From Gammaproteobacteria bacterium (GTDB taxonomy: Bacteria; Pseudomonadota; Gammaproteobacteria; Pseudomonadales; Azotimanducaceae), in contig JAJFJZ010000013.1 in assembly GCA_021773565.1 (NCBI GenBank), forward strand, positions 186,001 to 250,000: a stretch of DNA of 64,000 nucleotides. Reading direction: 5' to 3'. A program made the position numbers and the translations under genes. Of this stretch, positions 35,984 to 46,418 are shown piece by piece. The notes beneath the pieces are model-generated. The model was not told where the DNA came from and searched no databases. It saw only the letters and a program-made list of their open reading frames with translations. Position 1 is the first letter of the stretch. Every line of letters begins with the position of its first letter.

Positions 35984-37581
35984 GCTCCTCTAACACATCC
36001 CCTGTTAAGGTATATATTCCACTGGATTCCGCAGCCATCGCCATGGGTGCCAACAGTGTTACTCAGTCTCTCGAGGCTTTGCTGAATACGCATGTGCTTA
36101 ACGTACAGATCATTAGAAATGGTTCCAGGGGGATGATCTGGGCCGAACCAGTTCTTGAAGTACTAAGCGCACGTGGTCGGATTGCTTTTGCCAACGTAAC
36201 GTCTGAAGTGGTTGAGCAGTTATTCACCCTTGGTGTATTTGACCCTGCGTTAAATACAGATGAACTTGTCCCGGATTTTCATCCCAGCTATCTGGGCTTC
36301 ACTGAAGAAATACCCTGGTTAAAAAAACAACAACGCCTCACATTCGAACGATGCGGGATCAGTGATCCCCTGGACCTTGATGAATACATAAACCTGGGCG
36401 GTCTTAAGGCTTTAAAGCAAGTACTTGGCCAAGCGCCCCAAAAAACTGTGGATGCTATAAAACACAGCGGATTACGCGGTCGTGGGGGGGCAGCTTTTCC
36501 CGCAGGCATTAAATGGCAAACGGTTTACGAGTGTATAAACGATACAAAATATATTGTGTGTAATGCCGATGAGGGGGACTCGGGCACATTTGCTGATCGC
36601 ATGATAATGGAGGGCGATCCCTTTTTGCTTATTGAGGGAATGGTGATCGCGGGATGCGCCACCGGCGCTAAAAGTGGTTATATATATCTGCGCTCTGAAT
36701 ATCCCGTAGCCCGCAAAATCCTTACCCAGGCGATTAATATTGCAAAACACCATCAGCTACTGGGCGATGACATTCTTGGTAGCGAATTTGATTTTAATAT
36801 CGAGTTGTTCGTCGGTGCAGGCGCCTACATCTGCGGAGAGGAAACCTCCCTCCTGGAAAGCCTGGAAGGTAGACGCGGTGAAGTGCGCAGTAAACCCCCA
36901 CTCCCGGCGCACCAGGGTCTGTTTGGAAAACCAACACTCATCCACAATGTCATTTCCCTGTGCTCAGTACCCGCTGCAATAAAAGATAATGGTACAGTTT
37001 ACGCATCCATCGGTACAAAACGCTCGTTGGGAACTCTAACAATTCAACTGGCGGGCAACGTCAAGCGGGGTGGATTGATCGAGATACCTTTTGGGGCCAG
37101 CTTACGCGAAGTTATCGAGGAATATGGAGGTGGGAGCCAATCTGGACGTCCCGTGCATGCTATTCAAATTGGGGGCCCTCTGGGCGCTTATTTACCTGAG
37201 AGTGTGTGGGATACGCCCCTTGACTATGAAGCGTTTACAGAAATTGATGCCGGTATAGGGCACGGAGGCATTATCGTTTTTGACGATACGGTAAACTTGC
37301 GCGAACAGGCAGAGTACGCATTTCAGTTTTGTGTCGAGGAATCCTGCGGAAAATGCACGCCATGCAGAATAGGCTCCCAACGAGGCGTGGACCATTTTCA
37401 GAACGCAGAGAATCCGACGCTGGTTGATCTGGACAGCGTAGGGAAGCTGTGTGATCTCATGGAATCAGCTTCATTATGTGCAATGGGCGGAATGACACCT
37501 ATACCGGTACGCAGCGCCATGCGATATTTCCCGGAAGACTTTAACCAACCTTACCGGAGCAAGGGAGAACCGAGTGCCTGA
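35980..37581 (+). CDS. fdsB: NAD-dependent formate dehydrogenase beta subunit (NuoF-like)
   Basis: Flavoprotein of 533 residues that reduces NAD+. An N-terminal thioredoxin-like domain without a complete Cys set (residues 1-110) precedes the NuoF core: [40 protein letters not shown] (FMN and NADH binding), [20 protein letters not shown] and the [4Fe-4S] motif [17 protein letters not shown]. It starts with GTG overlapping the fdsG stop and its own stop overlaps the next gene by 8 bp, showing tight coupling. Diaphorase part of the soluble FdsABG complex. Confidence 0.94.
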   Translation: MSSSNTSPVKVYIPLDSAAIAMGANSVTQSLEALLNTHVLNVQIIRNGSRGMIWAEPVLEVLSARGRIAFANVTSEVVEQLFTLGVFDPALNTDELVPDFHPSYLGFTEEIPWLKKQQRLTFERCGISDPLDLDEYINLGGLKALKQVLGQAPQKTVDAIKHSGLRGRGGAAFPAGIKWQTVYECINDTKYIVCNADEGDSGTFADRMIMEGDPFLLIEGMVIAGCATGAKSGYIYLRSEYPVARKILTQAINIAKHHQLLGDDILGSEFDFNIELFVGAGAYICGEETSLLESLEGRRGEVRSKPPLPAHQGLFGKPTLIHNVISLCSVPAAIKDNGTVYASIGTKRSLGTLTIQLAGNVKRGGLIEIPFGASLREVIEEYGGGSQSGRPVHAIQIGGPLGAYLPESVWDTPLDYEAFTEIDAGIGHGGIIVFDDTVNLREQAEYAFQFCVEESCGKCTPCRIGSQRGVDHFQNAENPTLVDLDSVGKLCDLMESASLCAMGGMTPIPVRSAMRYFPEDFNQPYRSKGEPSA

Positions 37582-38752
37582 CAACAGTTTTCTGGCCTGG
37601 CCTTTTCTGGAAGACCACCATCGCAATCTTGCCACAGATCTATCAAAATGGGCTGAAGCTACCTTACCCGCAATCGTTGAAGCGCCCGATGCACACACGG
37701 ATGTTGATACAACCTGTAAAAAGCTTGTACAGGCCCTCGGCGCTGACGGATGGTTGCAATATTGTGTACCCGCAGCATACGGAGGCAAACTCGAAACACT
37801 GGATGTCCGCTCACTCGCGATAATTCGTGAAACGCTGGCATACCATAGCGGACTTGCGGATTTTGCATTCGCAATGCAGGGTCTGGGTTCTGGTGCGATT
37901 TCCATTTTTGGCAATGCCGAACAAAAAAGCGCTTACCTGCCGGCGGTCTCGCGTGGAGAAAAAATTGCCGCTTTTGCTCTAACCGAAGTGGATGCTGGCT
38001 CTGACGTGGCGGCAATGTCAACGCGCCTGACGAAACAAGGACAATCCTACCGATTAAGCGGTGAAAAAACCTACATATCAAATGGTGGCATAGCTGATTT
38101 TTATACCGTTTTTGCTCGCACGGGTGCAGGTACCAAAGGCGTGAGCGCCATCATAGTGGATGCAGGTACACAGGGTCTGGAAATCGCTGAGAGAATAACG
38201 GTAATAGCGCCCCACCCTCTTGCTCGACTGCGTTTCAATGATTGTATGCTTCCACAAGCAAATCTTTTGGGGAAAGAGGGTGACGGTTTCAGGGCCGCGC
38301 TTGGTACTCTGGATATATTTAGAACTACCGTCGGTGCAGCATCTCTGGGATTTGCACGCCGAGCCCTGGATGAGGCGCTCATGCGTGCCAAAAAACGCAA
38401 AATGTTTGGAAATACGCTCGCAGATTTGCCGATCGCACAATCCCAGCTGGCAGAAATGGCACTGGACGTAGATGCATCTGCCTTACTTATTTATCGCTCA
38501 GCCTGGACGAAAGATGTGGTAAAGGGGCGTGTAACGAGAGAGGCAGCCATGGCAAAACTTTTCGCAACGGATGCAGCCCAGTCAGTAATCGACAAAGCCG
38601 TACAACTGTTTGGCGGCCTCGGCGTCACGGTCGGCTCAAAAGTGGAGGAATTGTATAGAGACAATCGTGCTCTGCGTATTTACGAAGGCGCATCAGAAGT
38701 TCAAAAAATTGTAATCGCACGTCAGCTGCTGGCAAGCACTCCGGTCGATTGA
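37574..38752 (+). CDS. acyl-CoA dehydrogenase-like flavoprotein inside the fds operon
   Basis: Protein of 392 residues with the whole acyl-CoA dehydrogenase fold: [40 protein letters not shown] (FAD binding), [29 protein letters not shown]-like [20 protein letters not shown] and the C-terminal [20 protein letters not shown] with the catalytic Glu region [17 protein letters not shown]. It oxidises an acyl-CoA with FAD and normally needs ETF. The GTG start overlaps the fdsB stop by 8 bp and GGGAG lies six bases upstream, so it is truly in the operon. This is not part of known fds operons. Confidence 0.92.
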   Translation: MPDNSFLAWPFLEDHHRNLATDLSKWAEATLPAIVEAPDAHTDVDTTCKKLVQALGADGWLQYCVPAAYGGKLETLDVRSLAIIRETLAYHSGLADFAFAMQGLGSGAISIFGNAEQKSAYLPAVSRGEKIAAFALTEVDAGSDVAAMSTRLTKQGQSYRLSGEKTYISNGGIADFYTVFARTGAGTKGVSAIIVDAGTQGLEIAERITVIAPHPLARLRFNDCMLPQANLLGKEGDGFRAALGTLDIFRTTVGAASLGFARRALDEALMRAKKRKMFGNTLADLPIAQSQLAEMALDVDASALLIYRSAWTKDVVKGRVTREAAMAKLFATDAAQSVIDKAVQLFGGLGVTVGSKVEELYRDNRALRIYEGASEVQKIVIARQLLASTPVD

Positions 38753-38797
38753 TAATATTCCTCACAATATCTCGCATAAACTCCTGGAAATTACTCT

Positions 38798-41677
38798 GTG
38801 AATTATTACGACCCGGCAATTAAACAGGATGATTGGGGCACTCCAGCCTCCGCTTCTACCTTGAGAGTAAATGTCACCATTGATGGAAAGATAATCGAAG
38901 TTGCAGAAGGTACTTCGTTGATGCGAGCGGCATTGCAAGCAGGCATTGAAATACCCAGACTATGTGCAACGGATACTCTCGCGGCCTTTGGTTCATGTCG
39001 ATTATGCCTGGTCGAAATTGAGGGCCAAAGGGGCACACCTGCTTCGTGCACCACTCCCGTGAAGCAGGGTATGGAAGTAGTAACACAGAGCCCACACCTT
39101 TCCCGATTGCGACAAGGCGTACTTGAACTTTACCTATCAGAACATCCACTGGAATGTGCTTCCTGCCCCGCCGAAGGTGATTGTGAACTACAAGCCATGG
39201 CCAATTTGTTAGGCGTTACGGATAGCGGATCCTATCCAGTAAAGGTTAACCATACTGGCACTTACGCTGAACAGGACAAGGATTCCAGTAACCCGTATTT
39301 CAACTTCAATGCCGATATGTGCATTGTATGTTCGCGTTGCGTGCGCGCCTGTAACGACATTCAGGGAACGTATGCACTTACCATAAGCAAGCGCGGTATT
39401 CATTCAAGTGTGAAAACGGCCGGTAACGATTTTTTCAATTCAGACTGCGTTTCCTGTGGAGCGTGTGTACAGGCCTGTCCTACAGCCGCACTTATAGAAA
39501 ATTCCGTAGTTACATCAGGATCGCCAGAACGCGTAGTGCAGACCACCTGTGCCTATTGTGGTGTGGGATGCACACTCGATGCACACATAAAAGATACCGA
39601 TGGCGAACCACAGGTTGTGCGTATGGTGCCCGCCAAGTCCGGACCGGCCAATCAGGGACACGCATGTGTTAAGGGCCGTTTCGCCTGGGGCTACACAAAC
39701 CACAAAGACCGCGTTCTAAAGCCCATGATCAGAAATAGTATTAATGATGAATGGCAAACTGTGAGCTGGGAAAAAGCAATTAGTTACGCAGCCAGCCAGT
39801 TAATGGAAATTCAAACAAAATATGGCCAAAAATCAGTCGGTGCCATTACCTCTTCAAGATGCACGAATGAGGAAATTTGGGTGATGCAAAAACTGGTGCG
39901 CGCCGCTTTTGGAAATAACAATGTGGATACCTGTGCCCGTGTTTGCCACTCACCAACAGGATATGGCCTAAAACAGACTTTTGGCACCTCGGCCGGTACC
40001 CAGGATTTTGCTTCGGTCAGCCACTGTGATGTTATTCTGCTGATTGGTGCCAACCCTACCGATGCGCATCCGGTATTTGCTTCCCAAATGAAGAGACGCC
40101 TGAGAGAAGGCGCGCAACTCATCATCGTTGATCCGAGAAAAATCGATCTCGTGCGCACCCCCCATATTGAAGCTGCTGTTCACTTGCAGTTAAAACCTGG
40201 TACCAATGTCGCACTGATGAATGCTATTGCACATACCATCCTGATGGAAGGCCTGCTCGACAACGATTTCATTCAGACGCGTTGCGATACGGACGCTTTT
40301 GATGACTGGAGCCTGTTTATCCAGCAGGCAGATAACTCGCCTGAAACCGTAGAACAAAACACAGGTGTCTGTGCAGAACTAATAAAACAGGCTTCCAGAC
40401 TATATGCCCGTGCTGATAATGCTGCTATCTATTATGGCCTTGGAGTGACCGAACACAGCCAGGGTTCGACCATGGTGATGGCACTTGCAAATCTGGCAAT
40501 GGCAACCGGAAATATTGGCAGAGCGGGCGTAGGCGTAAACCCGCTGCGCGGTCAGAACAATGTGCAGGGCTCCTGTGATATGGGTTCTTTCCCCCACGAG
40601 TTGCCGGGGTACCGCGATATAAAAAATGACCAGGTTCGGTCCAGCTTCGAAACCGCATGGAACATAAATCTGGACAGTAATCCAGGATATCGCATCCCGA
40701 ACATGATGGATGCGGCCTGTTCAGGTGATTTTAAGGCCCTCTACATCCAGGGAGAGGACATAGCACAGTCAGACCCCAATACACAGCATATTGAAGCAGC
40801 ATTGAAAGCCATGGAGTGCGTGATTGTTCAGGATCTGTTTATAAATGAAACTGCTCGTTTTGCACATGTGTTTTTTCCAGGCACTTCTTTTCTTGAAAAA
40901 GACGGCACCTTTACCAATGCTGAACGACGTCTGGGACGTGTGCGTCCGGTGATGCAATCACAAACGGGTAAGCAGGAATGGGAGATTACCCAGGAACTGG
41001 CTCAAGCACTGGGTTATCCGATGTTGTACCAGAATAGCGCACAAATTATGGACGAAATAGCAGATCTAACACCCACATTCAGTCACGTAAGTCACCAGCA
41101 ACTTGACGCAAAGGGTAGCGTTCAGTGGCCTTGTACTGAGGAATCGCCTAACGGTACTCCGATTATGCATATTTCCCAATTCACGCGCGGCAAGGGCATG
41201 TTCATCCGTACCAACTACCAGCCCACCGAAGAGAAAACCAATCGCAAATTTCCGCTGATTCTCACTACAGGACGCATTCTCAGCCAATACAATGTAGGTG
41301 CACAAACAAGACGCACGAAAAACCTTCAATGGATGGAAGAGGACGTACTGGAAATTCACGAATCAGACGCCGAATCACGCGGAATCAGGGACGGCGACTG
41401 GGTGGAGGTACGATCTCGCAAAGGCAGTACCTGTTTGCATGCAAAAATATCAAGCAAGATGAGCCCGGGGGTAATCTACACTACCTTTCATCATCCTGAG
41501 AGTGGCACCAATGTAATTACCACCGAACTTTCAGATTGGGCTACCAACTGCCCGGAATACAAAGTGACTGCGGTAGAGGTAATGCCAGCCAATCACCTGT
41601 CGCCCTGGCAACAACAACATAACGCATACACAAAAAGCCAAATGACCAAACTCAAGCCAATGTCCAAAAAACACTGA
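38798..41677 (+). CDS. fdsA: NAD-dependent formate dehydrogenase alpha subunit (molybdenum)
   Basis: Catalytic subunit of 959 residues. The N-terminus has a [2Fe-2S] ferredoxin part (FGSCRLCLVEIEGQRGTPAS), a His-containing cluster site (HPLECASCPAEGDCELQ) and two [4Fe-4S] motifs (CIVCSRCVRACNDIQG, CVSCGACVQACPTAAL). The molybdopterin part starts at TCAYCGVGCTLDAH and has the active-site Cys383 in CARVCHSPTGYG, so it is a Cys and not Sec enzyme. FdsA oxidises formate to CO2 at Mo-bis-MGD in the cytoplasm. Start codon GTG. It follows the acyl-CoA dehydrogenase gene by 45 bp and precedes fdhD by 2 bp. Confidence 0.95.
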   Translation: MNYYDPAIKQDDWGTPASASTLRVNVTIDGKIIEVAEGTSLMRAALQAGIEIPRLCATDTLAAFGSCRLCLVEIEGQRGTPASCTTPVKQGMEVVTQSPHLSRLRQGVLELYLSEHPLECASCPAEGDCELQAMANLLGVTDSGSYPVKVNHTGTYAEQDKDSSNPYFNFNADMCIVCSRCVRACNDIQGTYALTISKRGIHSSVKTAGNDFFNSDCVSCGACVQACPTAALIENSVVTSGSPERVVQTTCAYCGVGCTLDAHIKDTDGEPQVVRMVPAKSGPANQGHACVKGRFAWGYTNHKDRVLKPMIRNSINDEWQTVSWEKAISYAASQLMEIQTKYGQKSVGAITSSRCTNEEIWVMQKLVRAAFGNNNVDTCARVCHSPTGYGLKQTFGTSAGTQDFASVSHCDVILLIGANPTDAHPVFASQMKRRLREGAQLIIVDPRKIDLVRTPHIEAAVHLQLKPGTNVALMNAIAHTILMEGLLDNDFIQTRCDTDAFDDWSLFIQQADNSPETVEQNTGVCAELIKQASRLYARADNAAIYYGLGVTEHSQGSTMVMALANLAMATGNIGRAGVGVNPLRGQNNVQGSCDMGSFPHELPGYRDIKNDQVRSSFETAWNINLDSNPGYRIPNMMDAACSGDFKALYIQGEDIAQSDPNTQHIEAALKAMECVIVQDLFINETARFAHVFFPGTSFLEKDGTFTNAERRLGRVRPVMQSQTGKQEWEITQELAQALGYPMLYQNSAQIMDEIADLTPTFSHVSHQQLDAKGSVQWPCTEESPNGTPIMHISQFTRGKGMFIRTNYQPTEEKTNRKFPLILTTGRILSQYNVGAQTRRTKNLQWMEEDVLEIHESDAESRGIRDGDWVEVRSRKGSTCLHAKISSKMSPGVIYTTFHHPESGTNVITTELSDWATNCPEYKVTAVEVMPANHLSPWQQQHNAYTKSQMTKLKPMSKKH

Positions 41678-41679
41678 AT

Positions 41680-42468
41680 ATGCGCGCGCCAGAGTTACGC
41701 ATAGATGTTTTGGGTACGGATAACAAAACCGCTAGCTGGATGCTGCCCGAAGAAGTTCCCGTCGCACTCATTTACAACGGTCTGACCTATGCGATTATGT
41801 TGTGTACGCCAAAAGACATTGAAGATTTTGCCGTGGGATTTAGCATGACTGAACGCATCATTACTGCGCCATCAGAGCTTGTCGCGCTTGAAGTAGAATC
41901 ACGCAAACAGGGTCTGGAAGTGCACATCAAGATCACTCAGGACCGTGCTGAAGCGCTCGAGCTTGTTCTGTCACGACGTAATTTGGCAGGCAGATCCTGT
42001 GGGGTCTGTGGATTGGACAGCGAAGTGGAATTTTTCGAAAGCTTGCAGCCGGTTAGCAAAGAACCATTGTTGCTGGACGAAGTTACCATCACCAGGGCAC
42101 TGGAACAATTTGAGAGTCGACAGGAACTCAAAATGTCGAACAAATCCGTGCATGGAGCTGCCTGGGTAAGCTTGTCTGGCGACCAAATTTACGGACAGAT
42201 AGACTTTGTTCGAGAAGATGTCGGCAGACACAATGCCCTGGACAAACTGGTGGGTGCAACACTGCGATCCAAAACCGACTTCGGCGCCGGATTTCTAATA
42301 ATATCCAGTCGTTGCTCTTACGACATAATACTGAAGGCTGCGCGATCCAGGATGCGCTCCATAGTGAGTTTGTCAGCTCCGACTGCGTTTGCACTTGCCA
42401 AGGCGCAACAGGCAAACATCAGCTTATACACCGTAACAAAGACAGGGTGTTTCCGGGTTTATCCCTAG
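41680..42468 (+). CDS. fdhD: formate dehydrogenase sulfurtransferase FdhD
   Basis: Protein of 262 residues that delivers sulfur to the molybdenum cofactor of formate dehydrogenase. The catalytic Cys pair is in AGRSCGVCGLDSEVEF. Other family signs: LCTPKDIEDFAVGFSMTERI, VHGAAWVSLSGDQIYG, VREDVGRHNALDKLVGATLR and ILKAARSRMRSIVSLSAPTA. It starts 2 bp after fdsA, which fits its role in maturing that enzyme. An fdsD-like gene was not seen. Confidence 0.95.
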   Translation: MRAPELRIDVLGTDNKTASWMLPEEVPVALIYNGLTYAIMLCTPKDIEDFAVGFSMTERIITAPSELVALEVESRKQGLEVHIKITQDRAEALELVLSRRNLAGRSCGVCGLDSEVEFFESLQPVSKEPLLLDEVTITRALEQFESRQELKMSNKSVHGAAWVSLSGDQIYGQIDFVREDVGRHNALDKLVGATLRSKTDFGAGFLIISSRCSYDIILKAARSRMRSIVSLSAPTAFALAKAQQANISLYTVTKTGCFRVYP

Positions 42469-42492
42469 AGAAGCCAGACTGAAAACCACAAG

Positions 42493-43077
42493 CTAGGTTT
42501 CGGCAGGTGACTCAAGGTCTTCTAGATCCTGCCGGGTATTTATATTGGGAAAACTCCCCTGAATAAAAACCTCGCGCACACGCAGCGTGTCCATCCATCG
42601 CATTATTGCGCGCTGACTTCCAAGCGCCTGATGCATGTCGGGCAAGCAGGAAGTACGACCCAAAAAGTAGAGCGGCTGTATACGTTTCCTGTCCCGTACT
42701 AAAAGGATATCCGGCTCAGCTATGCAGGCCTTATATTCAGACCGCAGCGTGTCGAGCATGCTCACCTGTACCAGCGGGTTGTCTCCCGGACAAACCAGTA
42801 CCCAGGGTGTAGTTATGTGCGCTTTGCAGGAGGCAAGCGCTGCCAGAGGCCCCTCGAAGGGTTTTTCGTCCTGTTGCACGGGATGCCCGAATTCACCGTA
42901 TTCTTCCAGGTTTCTATTTGCGCTAATCAGCACCTGATCCACTGCAGGAGCAAGTTCTGCAAGAATATGTTCAACGATGGTCCTGCCTTTATAGTACAGA
43001 AGTGGTTTGTCACGTCCCCCGGCCCTGTTACCCTCACCTCCGCAAAGAATGAGCAAAGTAATCTCGGGCTTGTTCAT
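42493..43077 (-). CDS. mobA: molybdenum cofactor guanylyltransferase
   Basis: Protein of 194 residues that attaches GMP to molybdopterin, giving the MGD form used by FdsA. The nucleotide signature is LCGGEGNRAGGRDKPLLYYK, followed by ISANRNLEEYGEFGHPVQQD, GPLAALASC and WVLVCPGDNPLV. The ATG at 43077 gives a normal N-terminus; the frame opens 24 codons earlier within the upstream gene, but that adds nothing conserved. It ends 24 bp from the convergent fdhD stop, so formate dehydrogenase maturation genes lie together. Confidence 0.92.
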   Translation of the reverse strand: MNKPEITLLILCGGEGNRAGGRDKPLLYYKGRTIVEHILAELAPAVDQVLISANRNLEEYGEFGHPVQQDEKPFEGPLAALASCKAHITTPWVLVCPGDNPLVQVSMLDTLRSEYKACIAEPDILLVRDRKRIQPLYFLGRTSCLPDMHQALGSQRAIMRWMDTLRVREVFIQGSFPNINTRQDLEDLESPAET

Positions 43078-43090
43078 TTGAGTAGGGTGC

Positions 43091-43966
43091 CTATAGCCGG
43101 TTTTTGGATCTGACTGCAGTGTAGGGAAGCTGTATATAGTCAAGCACACGAGTTTTATATTTTTGTTGCAACAGCTTGCTCACATTAATACCAATGCCAT
43201 AAAACAGGGTGCGGGATCGTGTATCTTCGAACCTGGGATCGTATTCTTCATACCCACGGGCGTAATAACCAACCTGAAACTCCAGGTATTTTAGAAACGA
43301 ATCGTTCAAAGCACTAAATCCATCCGCCTTTATTGCCAGCAGGTATTTTTGATTTCCATAGTCGGTCAGAACATCGAAACTTCCTGAGAAATCAGGTACA
43401 TATTCCATGCGAACGGAAAACTTTTTACTCAGCTCAGGGTTTTTTCCCAACAGATACCCTACGCCAGCACCGGCTATATTGGCTACCATGTCCTGGGAGG
43501 ACGCACCGAAACTGGAAAAGCCATCACCAAATTCCATAAAGGTCTGGAAACCCAGGGAAGACAAGGTGCCATAAAGATTAGCCTGGGCATCCGTGTATCC
43601 CCATGCACGATAACGCCAGGCAAACAGGTGGCTTAGACCATAAGTGGTGTAAAAATGCCCAAGCTTGTCAGCGCCACCTTCGCTGGTTTGCTCGTCGAAC
43701 CAACCTTCACTGCGAAAGTTGAATTTGCGTTGTCCATAATCCCACTTGGCAATGCCGTAGGCAGTAATGCCACCCAGTGCATAAAGGTTGGTTCGCCAGG
43801 CTTTGCGGCTGCGAGTACGTTTGAGTTTTTCGATATCCCGATCAGCATCGATTGATTCTGCTGCCAATGGCGGACCCAAATTTTCCGTCTGGGCAAACAC
43901 TTCCGGCGGGAAAAGTGCGCCCACTATAAATACCAGCAGGCACACGGGATACAAAGGAATATTCAT
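43091..43966 (-). CDS. YfiM/DUF2279-like envelope protein
   Basis: Protein of 291 residues with a signal peptide (PLYPVCLLVFIVGALFPPEV, cleavage after VFA). The centre resembles the DUF2279 family: SEGGADKLGHFYTTYGLSHL, GFQTFMEFGDGFSSFGASSQ and DMVANIAGAGVGYLL. The C-terminal half has aromatic-rich strands such as YLEFQVGYYARGYEEYDP and could form a small outer membrane barrel. ATG at 43966 is preferred; the frame opens 20 codons earlier. It precedes mobA by 13 bp on the same strand. Function unknown. Confidence 0.7.
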   Translation of the reverse strand: MNIPLYPVCLLVFIVGALFPPEVFAQTENLGPPLAAESIDADRDIEKLKRTRSRKAWRTNLYALGGITAYGIAKWDYGQRKFNFRSEGWFDEQTSEGGADKLGHFYTTYGLSHLFAWRYRAWGYTDAQANLYGTLSSLGFQTFMEFGDGFSSFGASSQDMVANIAGAGVGYLLGKNPELSKKFSVRMEYVPDFSGSFDVLTDYGNQKYLLAIKADGFSALNDSFLKYLEFQVGYYARGYEEYDPRFEDTRSRTLFYGIGINVSKLLQQKYKTRVLDYIQLPYTAVRSKNRL

Positions 43967-44072
43967 TCGTGGAGAGACCTTGAGACAGCGAAATAACACG
44001 TATGCCACTATAATGATCAGACTCAATCAGCGCTATCTGTTTTTCACACACCCATAGCCTGCACTCTGCGAA

Positions 44073-44807
44073 CTAACTCTCTTCGATAAAATTTATCCGG
44101 GCCAAATCGTGTTCTGCCAGCATCTCCTCCAGCTTGTCCATATGCTCTAATCGCTCGCACAGGGAATCAGCTTTGATTTCCAGTTCATCTGCCCTGGCTT
44201 CTACACGTTCTTCTATCAGCTCTTCCAGTAGTTCGGCACGTTCTTCCAGTTGGCTGATCTCTCCATCGCCCGCCAGAACAGAACGCACGGCCATCGCTGC
44301 AATCTCTGGTAAAAGCGTTGCGAGCGCACTCTTTACAGTATCCTCTATTTGCTTTTCCAGGTCTTCGTCATCAAAATTGTGGGTGGAAAAATGCTCCGGA
44401 TCAATCTTGCCCACCAATTCAGATCGAATACCGTCCAGGCTTTCCGTCAATCCCTGCACGTCCTCACCTTCAAACAGCGTGGTAAGCGCTAGTGTCGCAG
44501 CTTCAATGCCGATTTCGGAACCTTCCACGATCAGGTCAAATACCAGAGGAACCAGCTCACGCACCTGGTCTGCGTAATCGCTAACCAGTCGTTGTTGTTT
44601 GGCGTTTAAAGTGTATTGACTTCCATCAATGTACAGCTGGTTGTTCCGGTCGATTTGTACAACGCGGTCATTATCGTCACTGAAGAAACGCAAATCGCCC
44701 GAATCGAATGCAAATTCACCCTGCACGTTATAGTCACAGTCTGTCTGATGCGCCAATCCGTGAATAGCAAAAAGAGACACTGCTAAAGCCAAAATCAATT
44801 TTTTCAT
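44073..44807 (-). CDS. DUF2884 (YggN-like) periplasmic protein
   Basis: Protein of 244 residues with a signal peptide (KKLILALAVSLFAIHGLAHQ). The N-terminal beta part (DRNNQLYIDGSQYTLNAKQQ) is followed by a Glu-rich helical region with likely coiled coils (LEERAELLEELIEERVEARA and LCERLEHMDKLEEMLAEHDL). The arrangement QLYIDGxxxxLNxxQQ then YxxxVRxxVP is typical of DUF2884/YggN. Function unknown, probably periplasmic. Acidic composition (many Glu and Asp) is unlike neighbouring genes. It lies 106 bp upstream of the YfiM-like gene. Confidence 0.75.
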   Translation of the reverse strand: MKKLILALAVSLFAIHGLAHQTDCDYNVQGEFAFDSGDLRFFSDDNDRVVQIDRNNQLYIDGSQYTLNAKQQRLVSDYADQVRELVPLVFDLIVEGSEIGIEAATLALTTLFEGEDVQGLTESLDGIRSELVGKIDPEHFSTHNFDDEDLEKQIEDTVKSALATLLPEIAAMAVRSVLAGDGEISQLEERAELLEELIEERVEARADELEIKADSLCERLEHMDKLEEMLAEHDLARINFIEES

Positions 44808-45167
44808 AACTGTTACCTTGTCCGATATCTATCCAGCTAGCCATATGGGAGCAGCTGGTTCTTGTTTCAACTGGCTGTTTACCCACCACAACCACCACTA
44901 CCCAAAACATGGAGCAAGCTTCATGCCAGAATATTTTCAACCTACAATCAAGCACTTACCAAATAACTATCAGAATTCCTAATGACATAAGTTAAACTAT
45001 GGCGAAATTTGCCATGCAAACTGGATTGCGGTTGCGCATGAACTATCCGATTTTGGAGACTAAAACGACTACTATTGCGAAAAATTTCCACACAGTTCAC
45101 ATGTTTGCGAATTATTAACGCCAATTATTGGATATTCTGTGTCAAAGGATAGATGGAGGAAAGATTT
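44808..45167. other. Intergenic region upstream of the bkd genes
   Basis: The 360 bp between the divergent DUF2884 and bkdA1 genes contain no credible gene, no tRNA and no long repeat. They must hold two divergent promoters. Weak -35-like TTGCGA (45105-45110) and -10-like TATTCT (45133-45138) are 22 bp apart, too far for a standard promoter. A bkd activator (BkdR-like) gene was not seen next to it. Confidence 0.4.
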
Positions 45168-46418
45168 TTGAGTAAAGCACCCCGATTACATATCCCCCAG
45201 CGCTCGTCGCGTCCAGGCGAAGAACCCGATTTCTCCTACGTGGAATTATCGCAGCCTGGTGCGGTAGATCGTCCTGCTACGGATACACCATCGAAAGAAA
45301 TCGAAAGTCTCGCGTTGAGCATGGTTCGCGTACTGGATGAGAATCATCGGGCCGTGGGTCCCTGGGATCCCAAACTCGGTGATAGCCAAATGCAACACGC
45401 ACTCACCTGCATGCTCAAGACACGAATTTTTGATGCACGCATGTTGCGAATGCATCGCCAGGGTAAGATATCTTTCTACATGCAGTCTCTGGGAGAAGAA
45501 GCGGTATCGGTTGCCCAGTGCATGGCGCTTCAGTCAGAAGACATGTTGTTTCCTTCATATCGCAATCAGGGACTGCACATTACCCGCGGTAGAGACGTTG
45601 TTGATCTTATGAACCAGTGCCTCTCAAACCAGATGGATGGCTGCAAGGGACGCCAGATGCCAATCATGTATCACTGGAAAGAAGGCAACATTTTTTCTAT
45701 CTCGGGCAATCTCACTACACAGGTTCCCCAGGCTGTTGGCTGGGCTATGGCGTCAGCAATAAAGGGCGAGCATCCAATTGCTGCGACATGGTTGGGTGAT
45801 GGCAGTACAGCTGAGGCCGATTTTTACCATGCGCTTACTTTTGCCTCCGTATACAAAGCACCAGTGGTTCTGAATGTGGTAAATAACCAATGGGCCATTT
45901 CAACTTTTCAGGCATTCGCCGGGGGCGGTCACCGACCTTTTGCCGCCCGTGGCCTGGGTTTTGGCATTCCCGGGATCCGCGTGGATGGAAATGACGTTCT
46001 GGCCGTCTATGCAGTAACGCGATGGGCTGCCGAGCGCGCACGTTCGGGTGTGGGTCCAACGCTAATCGAACTGGTCACCTACCGTGCAGGCGCACACTCA
46101 ACGAGTGACGATCCCAGCCGATACCGTCCCAAGAACGAGTGGGAGCAATGGCCCCTGGGCGATCCGATTGAACGTCTGAAGCAGCACATGATCAGCAACA
46201 AAAAATGGACAGAATCAAAGCATGCAAAGTTAAGCAAAAAACTGGAACAGGAAGTGGCTGAGAGTTGGAAACAGGCTGAAAACAACGGCAGTCTGGCACA
46301 CGGACCGCGCCTACATGAGGATTCCATGTTTGAGGATGTTTATAAAACCGTTCCAAAACACCTGCAAAAACAACGGGAAGAACTCAAGCGTATAAAAAAA
46401 CGCGGGGTTAGTTCGTAA
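45168..46418 (+). CDS. bkdA1: branched-chain 2-keto acid dehydrogenase E1 alpha subunit
   Basis: Subunit of 416 residues from a TTG start at 45168 (GGAGGA lies seven bases upstream; the ATG at 45153 would place that site inside the gene). It begins MSKAPRLHIPQRSSRPGEEP, like Pseudomonas BkdA1. The thiamine diphosphate site is in WLGDGSTAEADFYHALTFAS and VLNVVNNQWAIST. The phosphorylation-loop region AGAHSTSDDPSRYRP is also present. With BkdA2 it decarboxylates the keto acids of Val, Leu and Ile. It overlaps bkdA2 as TAATG. Confidence 0.95.
   Translation: MSKAPRLHIPQRSSRPGEEPDFSYVELSQPGAVDRPATDTPSKEIESLALSMVRVLDENHRAVGPWDPKLGDSQMQHALTCMLKTRIFDARMLRMHRQGKISFYMQSLGEEAVSVAQCMALQSEDMLFPSYRNQGLHITRGRDVVDLMNQCLSNQMDGCKGRQMPIMYHWKEGNIFSISGNLTTQVPQAVGWAMASAIKGEHPIAATWLGDGSTAEADFYHALTFASVYKAPVVLNVVNNQWAISTFQAFAGGGHRPFAARGLGFGIPGIRVDGNDVLAVYAVTRWAAERARSGVGPTLIELVTYRAGAHSTSDDPSRYRPKNEWEQWPLGDPIERLKQHMISNKKWTESKHAKLSKKLEQEVAESWKQAENNGSLAHGPRLHEDSMFEDVYKTVPKHLQKQREELKRIKKRGVSS

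Noticed and set aside
44134-44577. Plus-strand frame of 147 codons opposite the DUF2884 gene
   Set aside because: Very Ser-rich product caused by reading Glu-rich codons backwards; no start signal.
45105-45138. Possible bkd promoter (TTGCGA and TATTCT)
   Set aside because: The spacer is 22 bp, outside the range for sigma-70 promoters.
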